Positions 17,429 through 25,349 of a DNA stretch of 64,000 nucleotides are shown here, one piece after another; position 1 is the first letter of the stretch; each line of letters starts with the position of its first letter. The position numbers were made by a program, and so were the translations under genes. The notes beneath the pieces are model-generated. The model ran no database searches. It was given only the letters and a program-made list of their open reading frames with translations, and was not told the DNA's origin. Origin of the DNA: Blastocatellia bacterium (GTDB taxonomy: Bacteria; Acidobacteriota; Blastocatellia; Pyrinomonadales; Pyrinomonadaceae); contig JAEUQK010000017.1 of the NCBI GenBank assembly GCA_016789265.1, positions 1 to 64,000 of the forward strand, given 5' to 3'.

Positions 17429-18241
17429 ATGAGCAGCATTGGCGAGACATTCATACAACTAAAACACGAGGGACGCAAAGGATTCATTCCTTTCGTCTCG
17501 GCCGGTGATCCTGATCTGCAAGCATCTAAGGAGATCGTTCTTGCGCTTGCTGCGAACGGTGCAGACATCATCGAGCTCGGTGTTCCCTTTACCGACCCGA
17601 TGGCTGACGGGCCAACAATTCAGGCATCCTCGCAGCGTGCATTGGGAAACGGCGTTCGGATCCCCGATGTATTACAGCTGGTTCGCGATGTGCGTAAAAC
17701 GACAGATGTTCCGATCGTACTATTCAGTTATCTAAACCCGCTTTACCGCTTCGGAATTGAAAGACTGGCTGCTGAGGCGGCCGATGCCGGCGTTGACGGA
17801 ATACTTATTACCGACGCAGTTAACGAAGCAGCATATGTTGCCTCACAGATACTCGGAAGGCACGGACTTGATCTGATCTCTCTTATCGCGCCGACCACGT
17901 CCGATGAGAGACTTTTTCGAATCGCCGCCAACGCAAGCGGGTTTATTTATGCGGTTTCGCGTGCCGGCGTTACGGGAGCCCAAAAGGAGACCGGTGCGGC
18001 TGCCCGTCAGTTGGTGGAGCGGGCGAGAAATTATACCGACCTCCCGATAGCCGTCGGTTTTGGAATTTCAACAAGAGAACAGATCGCGGATGTTTGGCAG
18101 TATGCCGATGCAGCAGTCGTTGGATCGGCGATAGTCGCCGAGATCGAAAGATCGATCTCTGGCGGGAACACGGTCGAAAGGGTAACCGGATTTGTTCAGG
18201 GTTTGCTCCCGCCGGTTGCAAAAGAGACGTCGCAAATCTAG
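17429..18241 (+). CDS. trpA: Tryptophan synthase alpha subunit
   Basis: 270 aa TIM barrel. Releases indole from indole-glycerol phosphate and channels it to TrpB. The catalytic Glu is in DIIELGVPFTDPMADGP and the Asp in the same stretch. GFIYAVSRAGVTGAQ and PIAVGFGISTREQ are the phosphate-binding loops. Complete and of normal length. The last enzyme of the tryptophan branch, followed 38 bp later by the DAHP synthase gene. Confidence 0.96.
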   Translation: MSSIGETFIQLKHEGRKGFIPFVSAGDPDLQASKEIVLALAANGADIIELGVPFTDPMADGPTIQASSQRALGNGVRIPDVLQLVRDVRKTTDVPIVLFSYLNPLYRFGIERLAAEAADAGVDGILITDAVNEAAYVASQILGRHGLDLISLIAPTTSDERLFRIAANASGFIYAVSRAGVTGAQKETGAAARQLVERARNYTDLPIAVGFGISTREQIADVWQYADAAVVGSAIVAEIERSISGGNTVERVTGFVQGLLPPVAKETSQI

Positions 18242-18279
18242 AGTTTAAGTTTTGCCGACACAATAGATAGAAACTTTTT

Positions 18280-19332
18280 ATGCTTATTGTTATGAAACCC
18301 GATGCGACTCAGTCCGAGATCGATCGGGTATTGGAGATCATTGGAAAACTTGGGTATCGCGGCCATGCAATGCCCGGAGAGACGCGAACCGCGATCGGGA
18401 TCACTGGTAATAAGGGCTCCGTCGATCCCGCCCATTTTGAGAATTTGCCGGGCGTTGCAGACGCTATACGGGTCACGAAACCGTATAAGCTGATCTCAAA
18501 GGACCTTCGTCCTGAAAAGTCAGCCATTAAGGTCGGAAATGCATACATCGGCGATGGCTCGCTCGCGATGATCGCGGGCCCTTGTGCAGTGGAATCCGCG
18601 GACCAAGTGTTCAAAGTTGCCGAAGTAGTTGCGGCATCGGGTGCCAGGTTTTTCCGCGGCGGCGCCTTTAAACCGCGTACTTCTCCCTATGCCTTTCAGG
18701 GAAAAGGCGAAGACGGACTGAAGATCTTAGCGGAAGTTCGCGATCGTTTTGGCCTGAATATCGTTACCGAGGCCATGGACGAACACGGAGTTGACCTTGT
18801 CGAGAAATACGGCGACTGCATTCAGATCGGTGCCAGAAACATGCAGAATTTCTCGCTATTGAAATATGCGGGGCAAACCCGAAAACCGATACTTCTTAAA
18901 AGGGGACTATCGGCAACTTTGGACGAATTCCTGCTCGCTGCTGAATATATAATGTCCGAAGGAAATTATGACGTCATCCTATGTGAACGCGGCATCAGGA
19001 CGTTCGCCGATCATGCACGCAACACCCTGGATATTTCGATAGTTCCCGCCATTCGGCGCGTTTCCCACCTGCCGGTGATCATAGACCCGTCGCACGCGTC
19101 GGGACATAATTATATGGTCGAACCACTTGCAAAGGCTGGTGTAGCGGTTGGTGCCGATGGTTTGATCATTGAAGTACATCCATGCCCGGAGGAGGCGTTA
19201 TGCGACGGAGCACAGGCATTGACTCCGGATCAATACCGATCACTTTCCGATATGATCAAGGTGCTCCAATCGGCGTTAAACGCGAGCGAGAGCGACTCTA
19301 CGACATTCAACACGAAAGAGTTAACCGCCTAA
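18280..19332 (+). CDS. aroF: 3-deoxy-7-phosphoheptulonate (DAHP) synthase, class I beta
   Basis: 350 aa. Condenses phosphoenolpyruvate and erythrose 4-phosphate, the entry step of the shikimate pathway. The N-terminal ~75 residues ([20 protein letters not shown]) form the ferredoxin-like regulatory domain found in the Thermotoga-type enzyme, which mediates feedback inhibition by aromatic amino acids. The catalytic barrel has [80 protein letters not shown] and [18 protein letters not shown]. Placed at the end of the trp operon and closed by the terminator at 19339. Confidence 0.95.
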   Translation: MLIVMKPDATQSEIDRVLEIIGKLGYRGHAMPGETRTAIGITGNKGSVDPAHFENLPGVADAIRVTKPYKLISKDLRPEKSAIKVGNAYIGDGSLAMIAGPCAVESADQVFKVAEVVAASGARFFRGGAFKPRTSPYAFQGKGEDGLKILAEVRDRFGLNIVTEAMDEHGVDLVEKYGDCIQIGARNMQNFSLLKYAGQTRKPILLKRGLSATLDEFLLAAEYIMSEGNYDVILCERGIRTFADHARNTLDISIVPAIRRVSHLPVIIDPSHASGHNYMVEPLAKAGVAVGADGLIIEVHPCPEEALCDGAQALTPDQYRSLSDMIKVLQSALNASESDSTTFNTKELTA

Positions 19333-19338
19333 ATGGTA

Positions 19339-19377
19339 AGATCCGCGGCGATTCCCGAAATGGCCGCGGATCTATTT
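19339..19377 (+). terminator. Terminator of the trp-aroF operon
   Basis: A perfect 11-bp stem, AGATCCGCGGC (19339-19349) and GCCGCGGATCT (19363-19373), with a 13-nt loop, followed only by a short ATTTT. It begins 7 bp after the aroF stop. The weak T-tract lowers confidence for efficient intrinsic termination. Confidence 0.7.
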
Positions 19378-19396
19378 TACGTTCGACGCCTTTTGC

Positions 19397-19837
19397 CTAT
19401 CTCGCCAAACGAAACCTTATAATACCATAGATCTGCAAGTAACAACTGAAAATTGCAGAAACGATCAACAGGGTCATCGGCCCAAATTTGAAACTCTCCG
19501 GCAGCAAAACACCTATTGCCTGACTCAACATCAGCCCTATCGTGAGACCTGCGGCACCGATAACCATACGGCCGATCATCCATTCACGAAATCCATCCCT
19601 CTCACCAAAAAAGGGTAAGAAGTAGGGCACAACAAGGAAAGCAGCCAGAGTCATTCCCGAGATCGAAACGTCAAGTCCGCTGGAAAAACCCGCCAGGCCG
19701 ATGTCCATGGCCAGGAAGAAAAGAACGAAAGTCGTGTCCAGGCCGAATAATCTTTCACCTTCGGAAGTGACGACCGCAAATTTTCGACCGATCAATGACG
19801 GTTCGGCAAGCAGCGCCGAATTACTGATGTTCTGCAT
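19397..19837 (-). CDS. Small integral membrane protein, unknown function
   Basis: 146 aa. Hydrophobic segments at about residues 35-50 (TTFVLFFLAMDIGLAGF), 60-78 (GMTLAAFLVVPYFLPFF), 88-110 (MIGRMVIGAAGLTIGLML) and 118-140 (MTLLIVSAIFSCYLQIYGII) predict four membrane spans. I do not recognise a family. The XRE regulator lies just upstream on the same strand (28 bp), so the two may be cotranscribed. It is convergent with the trp operon. Confidence 0.65.
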   Translation of the reverse strand: MQNISNSALLAEPSLIGRKFAVVTSEGERLFGLDTTFVLFFLAMDIGLAGFSSGLDVSISGMTLAAFLVVPYFLPFFGERDGFREWMIGRMVIGAAGLTIGLMLSQAIGVLLPESFKFGPMTLLIVSAIFSCYLQIYGIIRFRLAR

Positions 19838-19865
19838 CGGAAACCTCTAATTTATATGTTTGACT

Positions 19866-20267
19866 TTATTTACCTTTCTTAGCAGGACCGCTGAACTGTT
19901 TATAAGCCACACGGAAAAGCTCCGAAAGAGCATTTGCCGTCTCCTGAGTAAGGTTTTTGTCCGCCCGGAGGTGGGCTTCGACGATCTCCGGAGTTGCCTC
20001 GTGAGGATAATAGATCACCGGTTCAACATCGGAAGCCGCCTGCTTGTTCATGACCCGATCGATCGGCATATCAAGCCAGCCGGTCAACCTTGCGATGTTA
20101 TCTGCATCCGGCTTGCCGGTACCATTCTCGATCCTGGAAAGTGTAGAAGCAGACACTCCGGTTTCGTCCGCCACATCGCGAAGGCTAAGCCCAAGTTCTT
20201 CCCGGTGGCGCTTGATAGCCTTTCCAAGTTCGGCCGTGTTTACAAAATTATCGTTCTTAAATGCCAT
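19866..20267 (-). CDS. XRE-family helix-turn-helix transcriptional regulator
   Basis: 133 aa. Residues about 12-70 are a Cro/C1-type HTH: LGKAIKRHREELGLSLRDVA, then the recognition helix in VSASTLSRIENG, then PDADNIARLTGWLDM. The C-terminal half is helical and polar with no ligand domain I can name. A GGGGGAAG ribosome-binding site precedes the ATG. It is divergent from the Rad52-like gene across a 329-bp AT-rich region and is probably an autoregulator and/or regulator of that gene or of the membrane protein downstream; this is inference from position. Confidence 0.88.
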   Translation of the reverse strand: MAFKNDNFVNTAELGKAIKRHREELGLSLRDVADETGVSASTLSRIENGTGKPDADNIARLTGWLDMPIDRVMNKQAASDVEPVIYYPHEATPEIVEAHLRADKNLTQETANALSELFRVAYKQFSGPAKKGK

Positions 20268-20596
20268 TTTCTCTTCCCCCGTCTCAAAGATATTTAAGTG
20301 TCAAATGTGCACTTTGCATTTCATAGATAAAACATAACACATGAAGTTTTTAAATGCAACACTATATTTCATACTTGCAACAAACGGTTTCATATGGTAC
20401 TTTGTATTATAGATGGCACACGTGAGAATGAAGCATTCACTGGAAGTGCCGTATTGACAGCATTTACCAACTGAGTCGCGACACCTGGATCGCGGCGGAC
20501 AGGGTCATTCGGCTTTTTTGACCACCGGGAAATCAGGTAACCGCGTAGAAATAGGTCAGGTCGTCGATGATCGGTGAAACACAAATGGAGAGAAAA
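20268..20596. other. Divergent intergenic region between XRE regulator and Rad52-like gene
   Basis: 329 bp without a gene. Its left half (20290-20410) is distinctly AT-rich and contains several scattered TTTCAT/ATGAAA words that could be repressor half-sites. A minus-strand promoter is visible (see 20331-20359). A TATTATAG on the plus strand at 20405 could be a -10 box but has no matching -35. The right half, 20415-20570, is of normal composition and shows no gene I can support. Confidence 0.5.
20331..20359 (-). promoter_or_regulatory. Candidate promoter of the XRE regulator gene
   Basis: Read on the minus strand: TTGCAT (complement of 20354-20359), a 17-bp spacer, then TATGTT (complement of 20331-20336), 64 bp upstream of the regulator start. 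Confidence 0.5.
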
Positions 20597-21304
20597 ATGA
20601 ACACGCAGAAAGAGATGGTCAAACAACAGGTTTTGTCGGATGAGTTCGATCTGGGCCTCAACAATGTCCTGGATTTTTCTTCGACACTTAAGGAACTGAG
20701 AAAGAATGTCGACCCGAATCTGGTGCGACATCGTGAGGCGTGGCGTGACCGAAGCGGGAACGTCCGTGTGGTTGACTACGTTGAGTGGCATACGGTCGCC
20801 GACATACTTGACGAGACGGCACCGAACTGGGCGCACACCGTTAAGGACATTCGATCGATCGGCGATCTGGTTATCGTAACCGTTGCGATAAGTATAGACG
20901 GCGTGACTCGCGAAGGCATTGGAACAGGTTCGGCGCGAAGTGAAACCGGGATCAAAAAGGCAGAGCATGACGCGTTAAAGCGAGCGGCGGTCAAGTTTGG
21001 GATCGCCCGAGACCTCTATAAGCGCGAGTTCGACGCAATTGAACGCAGCGATGAAACAACCACGGCAGGATCGAGCAGCTTCCCTTCGGACCCTGTTGCT
21101 AAGGGCATCGGCGACATGGTATCGCCCAAGCAATTGGGCATGATCCGTGCCACTGCCCGTGAAGCCGGAGTCAATGCCGACGACATAGCAATGAAACTTA
21201 TGAACTGCCGGACGAGCGAATTGTCCAGAAAAGCGGCGTCTGCATTGATCGACCACTTACAGGAGCTCAAACCGCAGGAAGTGCCTATGAGGCAAGCGAG
21301 TTGA
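20597..21304 (+). CDS. Rad52-family single-strand annealing protein
   Basis: 235 aa from the ATG at 20597 (MNTQKEMVKQQ), chosen because GGAGAG lies just upstream; an in-frame ATG at 20567 lacks one. Residues about 30-150 match the Rad52/22 annealing domain: a WHTVADILDETAPNWAHTVK segment, VTVAISIDGVTREGIGTGSA and KAEHDALKRAAVKFGIARDLY, the conserved 'A.tdAlKRAa..fG...lY' helix. The C-terminus (SPKQLGMIRATAREAGV ... AASALIDHL) is the short helical tail seen in several phage and plasmid annealing proteins. It probably anneals RPA/SSB-coated single strands. No phage genes flank it. Confidence 0.8.
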   Translation: MNTQKEMVKQQVLSDEFDLGLNNVLDFSSTLKELRKNVDPNLVRHREAWRDRSGNVRVVDYVEWHTVADILDETAPNWAHTVKDIRSIGDLVIVTVAISIDGVTREGIGTGSARSETGIKKAEHDALKRAAVKFGIARDLYKREFDAIERSDETTTAGSSSFPSDPVAKGIGDMVSPKQLGMIRATAREAGVNADDIAMKLMNCRTSELSRKAASALIDHLQELKPQEVPMRQAS

Positions 21305-21321
21305 TCTAGTCTCTCCAAAAA

Positions 21322-21392
21322 AGTTTTGAGTTGCGGCATCCCGTCCAGCCTTCCCGCGAAGGCCAGTAAACTCCCGGCTGCAACTCAAAACT
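21322..21392. repeat. Nested inverted repeat between Rad52-like and VOC genes
   Basis: Outer arms AGTTTTGAGTTGC (21322-21334) and GCAACTCAAAACT (21380-21392) are a perfect 13-bp inverted repeat. Inside the 45-nt loop a second hairpin forms from GCCTTC and GAAGGC around CCGC. There is no T-tract on either side, so it is not a plain terminator. It could be a REP/MITE-like element or a structured RNA. Confidence 0.6.
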
Positions 21393-21519
21393 CCCGCTAA
21401 ATAAGTCGTTTACTACACTTTTGATTAGTGATAAGATTCGGGCATTCAGCTTAAGGTAGTCGAAGTGTGCCTTTTCCAAGGCAAGTTAGAAATTGGAAAG
21501 CGTCACGAGAGAGGAATAT

Positions 21520-21951
21520 ATGGATGGTGAAATAACCGATCACGAATTAAAGAAGCCTGGGCACGGCGATTTTTGTTGGAGCGAGTTTGCGGTTAAGGAC
21601 CTGGAAAAGTCCAAGGCTTTTTACTCAAACGTGTTCGGCTGGAAATTCAGTGAGAGCCAGAATGCCGGGAATGAGATGGCATACTTAGAATTTTCTTCCT
21701 GTGGTGGTGAGCAACCCGATAGTGCACTTTACCAAATAGACCCGGCTATGTTTGGCGGAACGCCGCCACCGCCTCACATTGCGCAGTACGTATCGGTGGA
21801 TAACATCGACGCGACGCTGGAAAAGGCGAAAACATTGGGGGGAACGGTCGTGTTCGGTCCATATGACATTCCAAACGTAGGTAGAATGGCGGTGATAACC
21901 GACCCGACCGGGGCAAACATTTCCTTGATCACTCTGAGCGGGATTCGTTGA
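21520..21951 (+). CDS. VOC-superfamily (glyoxalase-like) protein
   Basis: 143 aa from the ATG at 21520, which has GAGAGGA 6 bp upstream; an in-frame TTG at 21493 is less likely. Two beta-alpha-beta-beta-beta modules are visible: FCWSEFAVKDLEKSKAFYSN (module 1) and YVSVDNIDATLEKAKTLGG ... GRMAVITDPTGANISL (module 2). This subgroup is usually annotated as a glyoxalase or bleomycin-resistance-like protein, with no defined substrate. It is clearly paralogous to the VOC gene at 23091: the same GTV..GP.D.P.VGR.A..TDP core. Confidence 0.88.
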   Translation: MDGEITDHELKKPGHGDFCWSEFAVKDLEKSKAFYSNVFGWKFSESQNAGNEMAYLEFSSCGGEQPDSALYQIDPAMFGGTPPPPHIAQYVSVDNIDATLEKAKTLGGTVVFGPYDIPNVGRMAVITDPTGANISLITLSGIR

Positions 21952-22141
21952 TCGCATTTGGCGCCACGAAAGGGTGCATCCAAGAGTGAGAGGCCATCAG
22001 AATTCTATGAACCTATCCGGAAGGCTTCTATTTCGGGGTCAATTGATGATTGAAATGGGTAAATTTGGTGATTTATGAGCTTTTGAATGGGTTGTTTTCT
22101 ACGTTTTGCCTAATAGCGTGGGAAGAGTTGGGAGTTTTTGA

Positions 22142-23074
22142 ATGAAGCTAGTGGCGGAGAGGATCATTGTTTTTTTGCTACTCTCCGTGACTGCTTACTC
22201 TCAGTTCACCAAGACCTCTACAGAACGGGCAGACGACATCGCTGCGATCAGACAGGCGATCTCCGAAGTAGAACGCTCTTTTGTCTCGCGGGAAACATCA
22301 GCGATCGAGAAGACATATATTGACGGTTATGTGGGTATCAAAGGAAAGATCGTTTACAACGCCCGCGACCAGCTTCTTGCAATGATCAGATGGGATGCCG
22401 CAGCGATCAAAGCCGGGAAAAGGCTGGATTTTGAAACGCTTTCATATGAAAGTGACATTCCCTTTGTGACGGTCTATGATGACGCCGCGATCGTTACTTC
22501 CCTTAAGAAAAATCTCTGGCGTTATAAAGACGACAAGTGCCTTTCAAAATATCAATCGACCGAGCTTTGGATAAAAGTAGGCTTAGATTGGAAGGTTGCG
22601 GTCGGCCATATGACTGCTATTCCTTGCGATCCATTGCCGTGGCTTCCTCCACATCCAGCCGTAGTGGAAGCAAGAACGGTAACTCGGCCGTCAAAGTATC
22701 TCTCCCCAACTGTCGAAACTGAACTGAGAGAGCTTATTAGCAAGCTAAATGAGGGTGGGATCTTGCGTGATTCCGGAAGTGATATGTTCACCACCGATTT
22801 CACTTCAACAGGATCGAATAACGATGTAACTTCTGATCGGACCTCGCTGCTCGCCGCTCTGCGAACTCCGACCGGACGAGGCGGTGAACGGTATAAGGAC
22901 GACGAGGCCTTTCTTAGCTACGGGAACTCTGCGGCTTATTTCTTTCGAGTTCGGTCGATCGCAAGGGCGGGGGAATCGAAACCGGAACCGCCGGTTACGT
23001 TTTCGGTATATTTCGTAAAGCAACTCGGTTCGTGGAAGATCGCCGCTTCCCACGCGTCATCGCTGCAGGATTGA
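22142..23074 (+). CDS. Exported protein with two NTF2-like (DUF4440/SnoaL-type) domains
   Basis: 310 aa. Signal peptide at residues 1-20 (ERIIVFLLLSVTAYS, then Q). Residues about 28-160 form one NTF2-like cone (DDIAAIRQAISEVERSFVSR ... STELWIKVGLDWKVAVGHMT). Residues about 195-308 form a second, more divergent copy (VETELRELISKLNEGGILRD ... FSVYFVKQLGSWKIAASHAS). Both end with the 'W.....gsWKia..H.s' signature typical of DUF4440. The function is unknown. It sits between two paralogous VOC genes, 16 bp upstream of the second, so it is probably cotranscribed with it. Confidence 0.75.
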   Translation: MKLVAERIIVFLLLSVTAYSQFTKTSTERADDIAAIRQAISEVERSFVSRETSAIEKTYIDGYVGIKGKIVYNARDQLLAMIRWDAAAIKAGKRLDFETLSYESDIPFVTVYDDAAIVTSLKKNLWRYKDDKCLSKYQSTELWIKVGLDWKVAVGHMTAIPCDPLPWLPPHPAVVEARTVTRPSKYLSPTVETELRELISKLNEGGILRDSGSDMFTTDFTSTGSNNDVTSDRTSLLAALRTPTGRGGERYKDDEAFLSYGNSAAYFFRVRSIARAGESKPEPPVTFSVYFVKQLGSWKIAASHASSLQD

Positions 23075-23090
23075 GTATTAGGAGAGCACT

Positions 23091-23489
23091 ATGGCTGAAT
23101 TTTCCGTCCCTTCACATGGAACCGTTTGTTGGCGTGAACTGGCCACACGTGACCTTTCAATTGCAAAGAGATTCTACTCCGAACTTCTCGGATGGGGCCT
23201 TGAACAGAGCAAGATCACACAAATGCCTTACTTGGAAATACAAATCGATGGAGTCGCAGTTGGAGGAATGATGGCGATCGATGAGAACTGGGGGCCGGAG
23301 CCGCCGCCTTCTCATTGGAGCACATATGTAGCCGTTTCCAATGCCGACGAGACCGTTGAAAAGATCAAAGAAAATGGCGGCACGGTGAGGCATGGGCCTT
23401 TCGATGCCCCGGGCGTAGGAAGGATCGCAATGGTTACCGACCCAAGCAACGTACCTTTCGCGATCATTGAATTCGTCCGCCCTGATTAG
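23091..23489 (+). CDS. VOC-superfamily (glyoxalase-like) protein, second copy
   Basis: 132 aa, ATG preceded by AGGAGAG. The two modules are VCWRELATRDLSIAKRFYSE and STYVAVSNADETVEKIKENG ... GRIAMVTDPSNVPFAIIEF. It shares the GG..PPP..W..YV.V and GTV.HGPFD.PGVGR layout with the protein at 21520, indicating duplication within the locus with the NTF2-like gene now in between. Substrate unknown. It converges on the M16 peptidase gene. Confidence 0.88.
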   Translation: MAEFSVPSHGTVCWRELATRDLSIAKRFYSELLGWGLEQSKITQMPYLEIQIDGVAVGGMMAIDENWGPEPPPSHWSTYVAVSNADETVEKIKENGGTVRHGPFDAPGVGRIAMVTDPSNVPFAIIEFVRPD

Positions 23490-23569
23490 TCGTTTCAATT
23501 GAGACCAGAGGAATTTCTGCAGAGCGAGCTTGAAAGGGCGCTTTTGGTTCGGTCTCAAGTCGGTGCGTA

Positions 23570-25267
23570 TTAACCCCTGGAACCGGTGAATGTTAACGGC
23601 TCTGGAATGATCGAAACAGTGATCGAGCCGGACATTGAGTCACCATCGACCTTCCCGTTTATTGAAAGCTCCATCGGCTGCCCTTGAATTTCACTTACAG
23701 CCACAGCCGAAAATTTGTTGCCATTTATCGAGACTTGATTGACCTCTCCATCACCGAGCATCGTTTCGAGTGTTCCGGTGATAGTATCACCACTATTTTC
23801 AAGGATGAGTTTCACCGGAACGGCCTGCCCCTGAAAATCCAGGGAAAGCAGCCAATCTCCGGTCACATCGACGTCCGCGATCAGATCATTAGTTTCGAAT
23901 TGGGAAAGCTCCTTTGGGTTGCGATCAGTATCGAAGATCTCTATTTCCTCAGCGAATTCCTTGACCTGCGGAAGAACCTCACCTGCATCACCAACTATTA
24001 CGATAGCGATACGATCTGGGTGTATGTGCTCGGCCGCGACACGTTTCACATCCTCGATCGTCACTACATCGACCTTGTCACGATAAGTTTGAAGGTAATC
24101 TGCCGGCAGGCCATAGAGCTGCTGCCCAACTATCAAGCCCGTCAAACCCTCTTGCGTTTCTGCACGGATCGGGAAAACGCCGGTCAGATAGGCCTTTGCA
24201 TCTGAAAGCTCTTCTTCAGGGACCGATTCGGTTCTTATTCGATCTAGTTCGTAAAAGAACTCCTTTATCGAATCGCCAGTAACCGCTGTACGGACCTCAG
24301 CCGTGGCCTCGAATTCTCCGCTCAACCGTTTCATATCAAATCGGGTATAGGCACCGTAGGTGTAACCTTTCTCTTCGCGAAGATTCATGAATACCCGCGA
24401 TGATGCTCCCGCTCCGAGCACCTGATTCATTACCATGATCGGAAAATAGTCAGGATGGCTCCGATCGACGCCAATATTTGACATTACGATGTTTGACTGG
24501 GCAGAACCGGGACGGTCAACAATGGTGATGGATCTGGCGTTCCGTTCCGGAGGTTTAGGCGAATCCAATCCAACGATGTTACCCCTTCCCCAATCTCCAA
24601 AATGGCCTTCGATCTCTTCGAGCAGCGACTCTCTGTCCACGTCGCCGACCGCGATCAAAACGGCATTGTTAGGAATGATCCGTTCGGCATGCAGTTTTAC
24701 GATACTTTCCCGGGTCAGACGTTCGATATCGCCAGCCGAGGGCGATATTACAGCGTAAGGATGTTTGCCATAGAGAATACGTGCAGTCTGTTCATTAGCA
24801 AGAAAATTCGGCTGCGATCTCTGGAATTTCAGATTCTCAATAGTGTTGCGTCTGTAAAGATCCAATTCGTCCTCCGGGAATGTGGGCCGAAAGACAACCT
24901 CTGCCATCAAGGCCAAGATCTCGGAGCTATAAATCGTGAGTGCAGAGGCAGAAATGCTTGTGAAATCGTCCGAAGCCCCTACGTTTAGGCTCGCACCGAG
25001 ACGCTCGATCTTTTCGGCCAGTTCTTTACTGGAATAATTCTCTGTGCCTTCAACCATCAATGAAGCCATTGCCGAAGTAGTCCCGGTATTGCCTTCCGGA
25101 TCGTGCGAGTCGCCGGAGTAAAATACGAGTCGATAACTTACCAGCGGTAGGCGGGGATCATCGAAAACGACCACGCGAAGGCCGTTGGAAAGCTCTGTTT
25201 CAAAGGCTGAAGGGATGGTGAACGGCACCGGAGCAAGCGGCTCTGGCGCTGTTGTTTGAATGCTCAT
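23570..25267 (-). CDS. M16-family peptidase-like protein, zinc site lost, with C-terminal beta domain
   Basis: 565 aa. Two M16 half-domains, but the position of HxxEH reads SAMAS (residues 65-69, in GNTGTTSAMASLMVEG), so it cannot bind catalytic zinc. It keeps the C-terminal Arg/Tyr substrate motif in MNLREEKGYTYGAYTRF. This matches the non-catalytic partner of heterodimeric M16 proteases, such as mitochondrial MPP-alpha. Unusually, residues about 465-565 add a beta-rich domain (GDWLLSLDFQGQAVPVKLIL ... GSITVSIIPEPLTFTG). No signal peptide. It lies 82 bp downstream of the active M16 gene. Confidence 0.9.
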   Translation of the reverse strand: MSIQTTAPEPLAPVPFTIPSAFETELSNGLRVVVFDDPRLPLVSYRLVFYSGDSHDPEGNTGTTSAMASLMVEGTENYSSKELAEKIERLGASLNVGASDDFTSISASALTIYSSEILALMAEVVFRPTFPEDELDLYRRNTIENLKFQRSQPNFLANEQTARILYGKHPYAVISPSAGDIERLTRESIVKLHAERIIPNNAVLIAVGDVDRESLLEEIEGHFGDWGRGNIVGLDSPKPPERNARSITIVDRPGSAQSNIVMSNIGVDRSHPDYFPIMVMNQVLGAGASSRVFMNLREEKGYTYGAYTRFDMKRLSGEFEATAEVRTAVTGDSIKEFFYELDRIRTESVPEEELSDAKAYLTGVFPIRAETQEGLTGLIVGQQLYGLPADYLQTYRDKVDVVTIEDVKRVAAEHIHPDRIAIVIVGDAGEVLPQVKEFAEEIEIFDTDRNPKELSQFETNDLIADVDVTGDWLLSLDFQGQAVPVKLILENSGDTITGTLETMLGDGEVNQVSINGNKFSAVAVSEIQGQPMELSINGKVDGDSMSGSITVSIIPEPLTFTGSRG

Positions 25268-25349
25268 ATTTGTCTTTTTATTAGTGCTGCGGTACCAGGC
25301 CCCGCTGAATGCGATCTCACGGTATCAAGAAACGGCGAGGTCGACGCTG

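Noticed and set aside
19866-21304. Prophage remnant around the XRE regulator and Rad52-like gene
   Set aside because: No integrase, terminase, capsid, tail or attachment repeats are present, and flanking genes are ordinary chromosomal ones. Kept only as a finding about possible domestication.
23499-23558. Inverted repeat TTGAGACC/GGTCTCAA between the convergent VOC and M16 genes
   Set aside because: The arms are only 8 bp and the 44-nt loop shows weak internal pairing. Too little to call a terminator or a repeat element.
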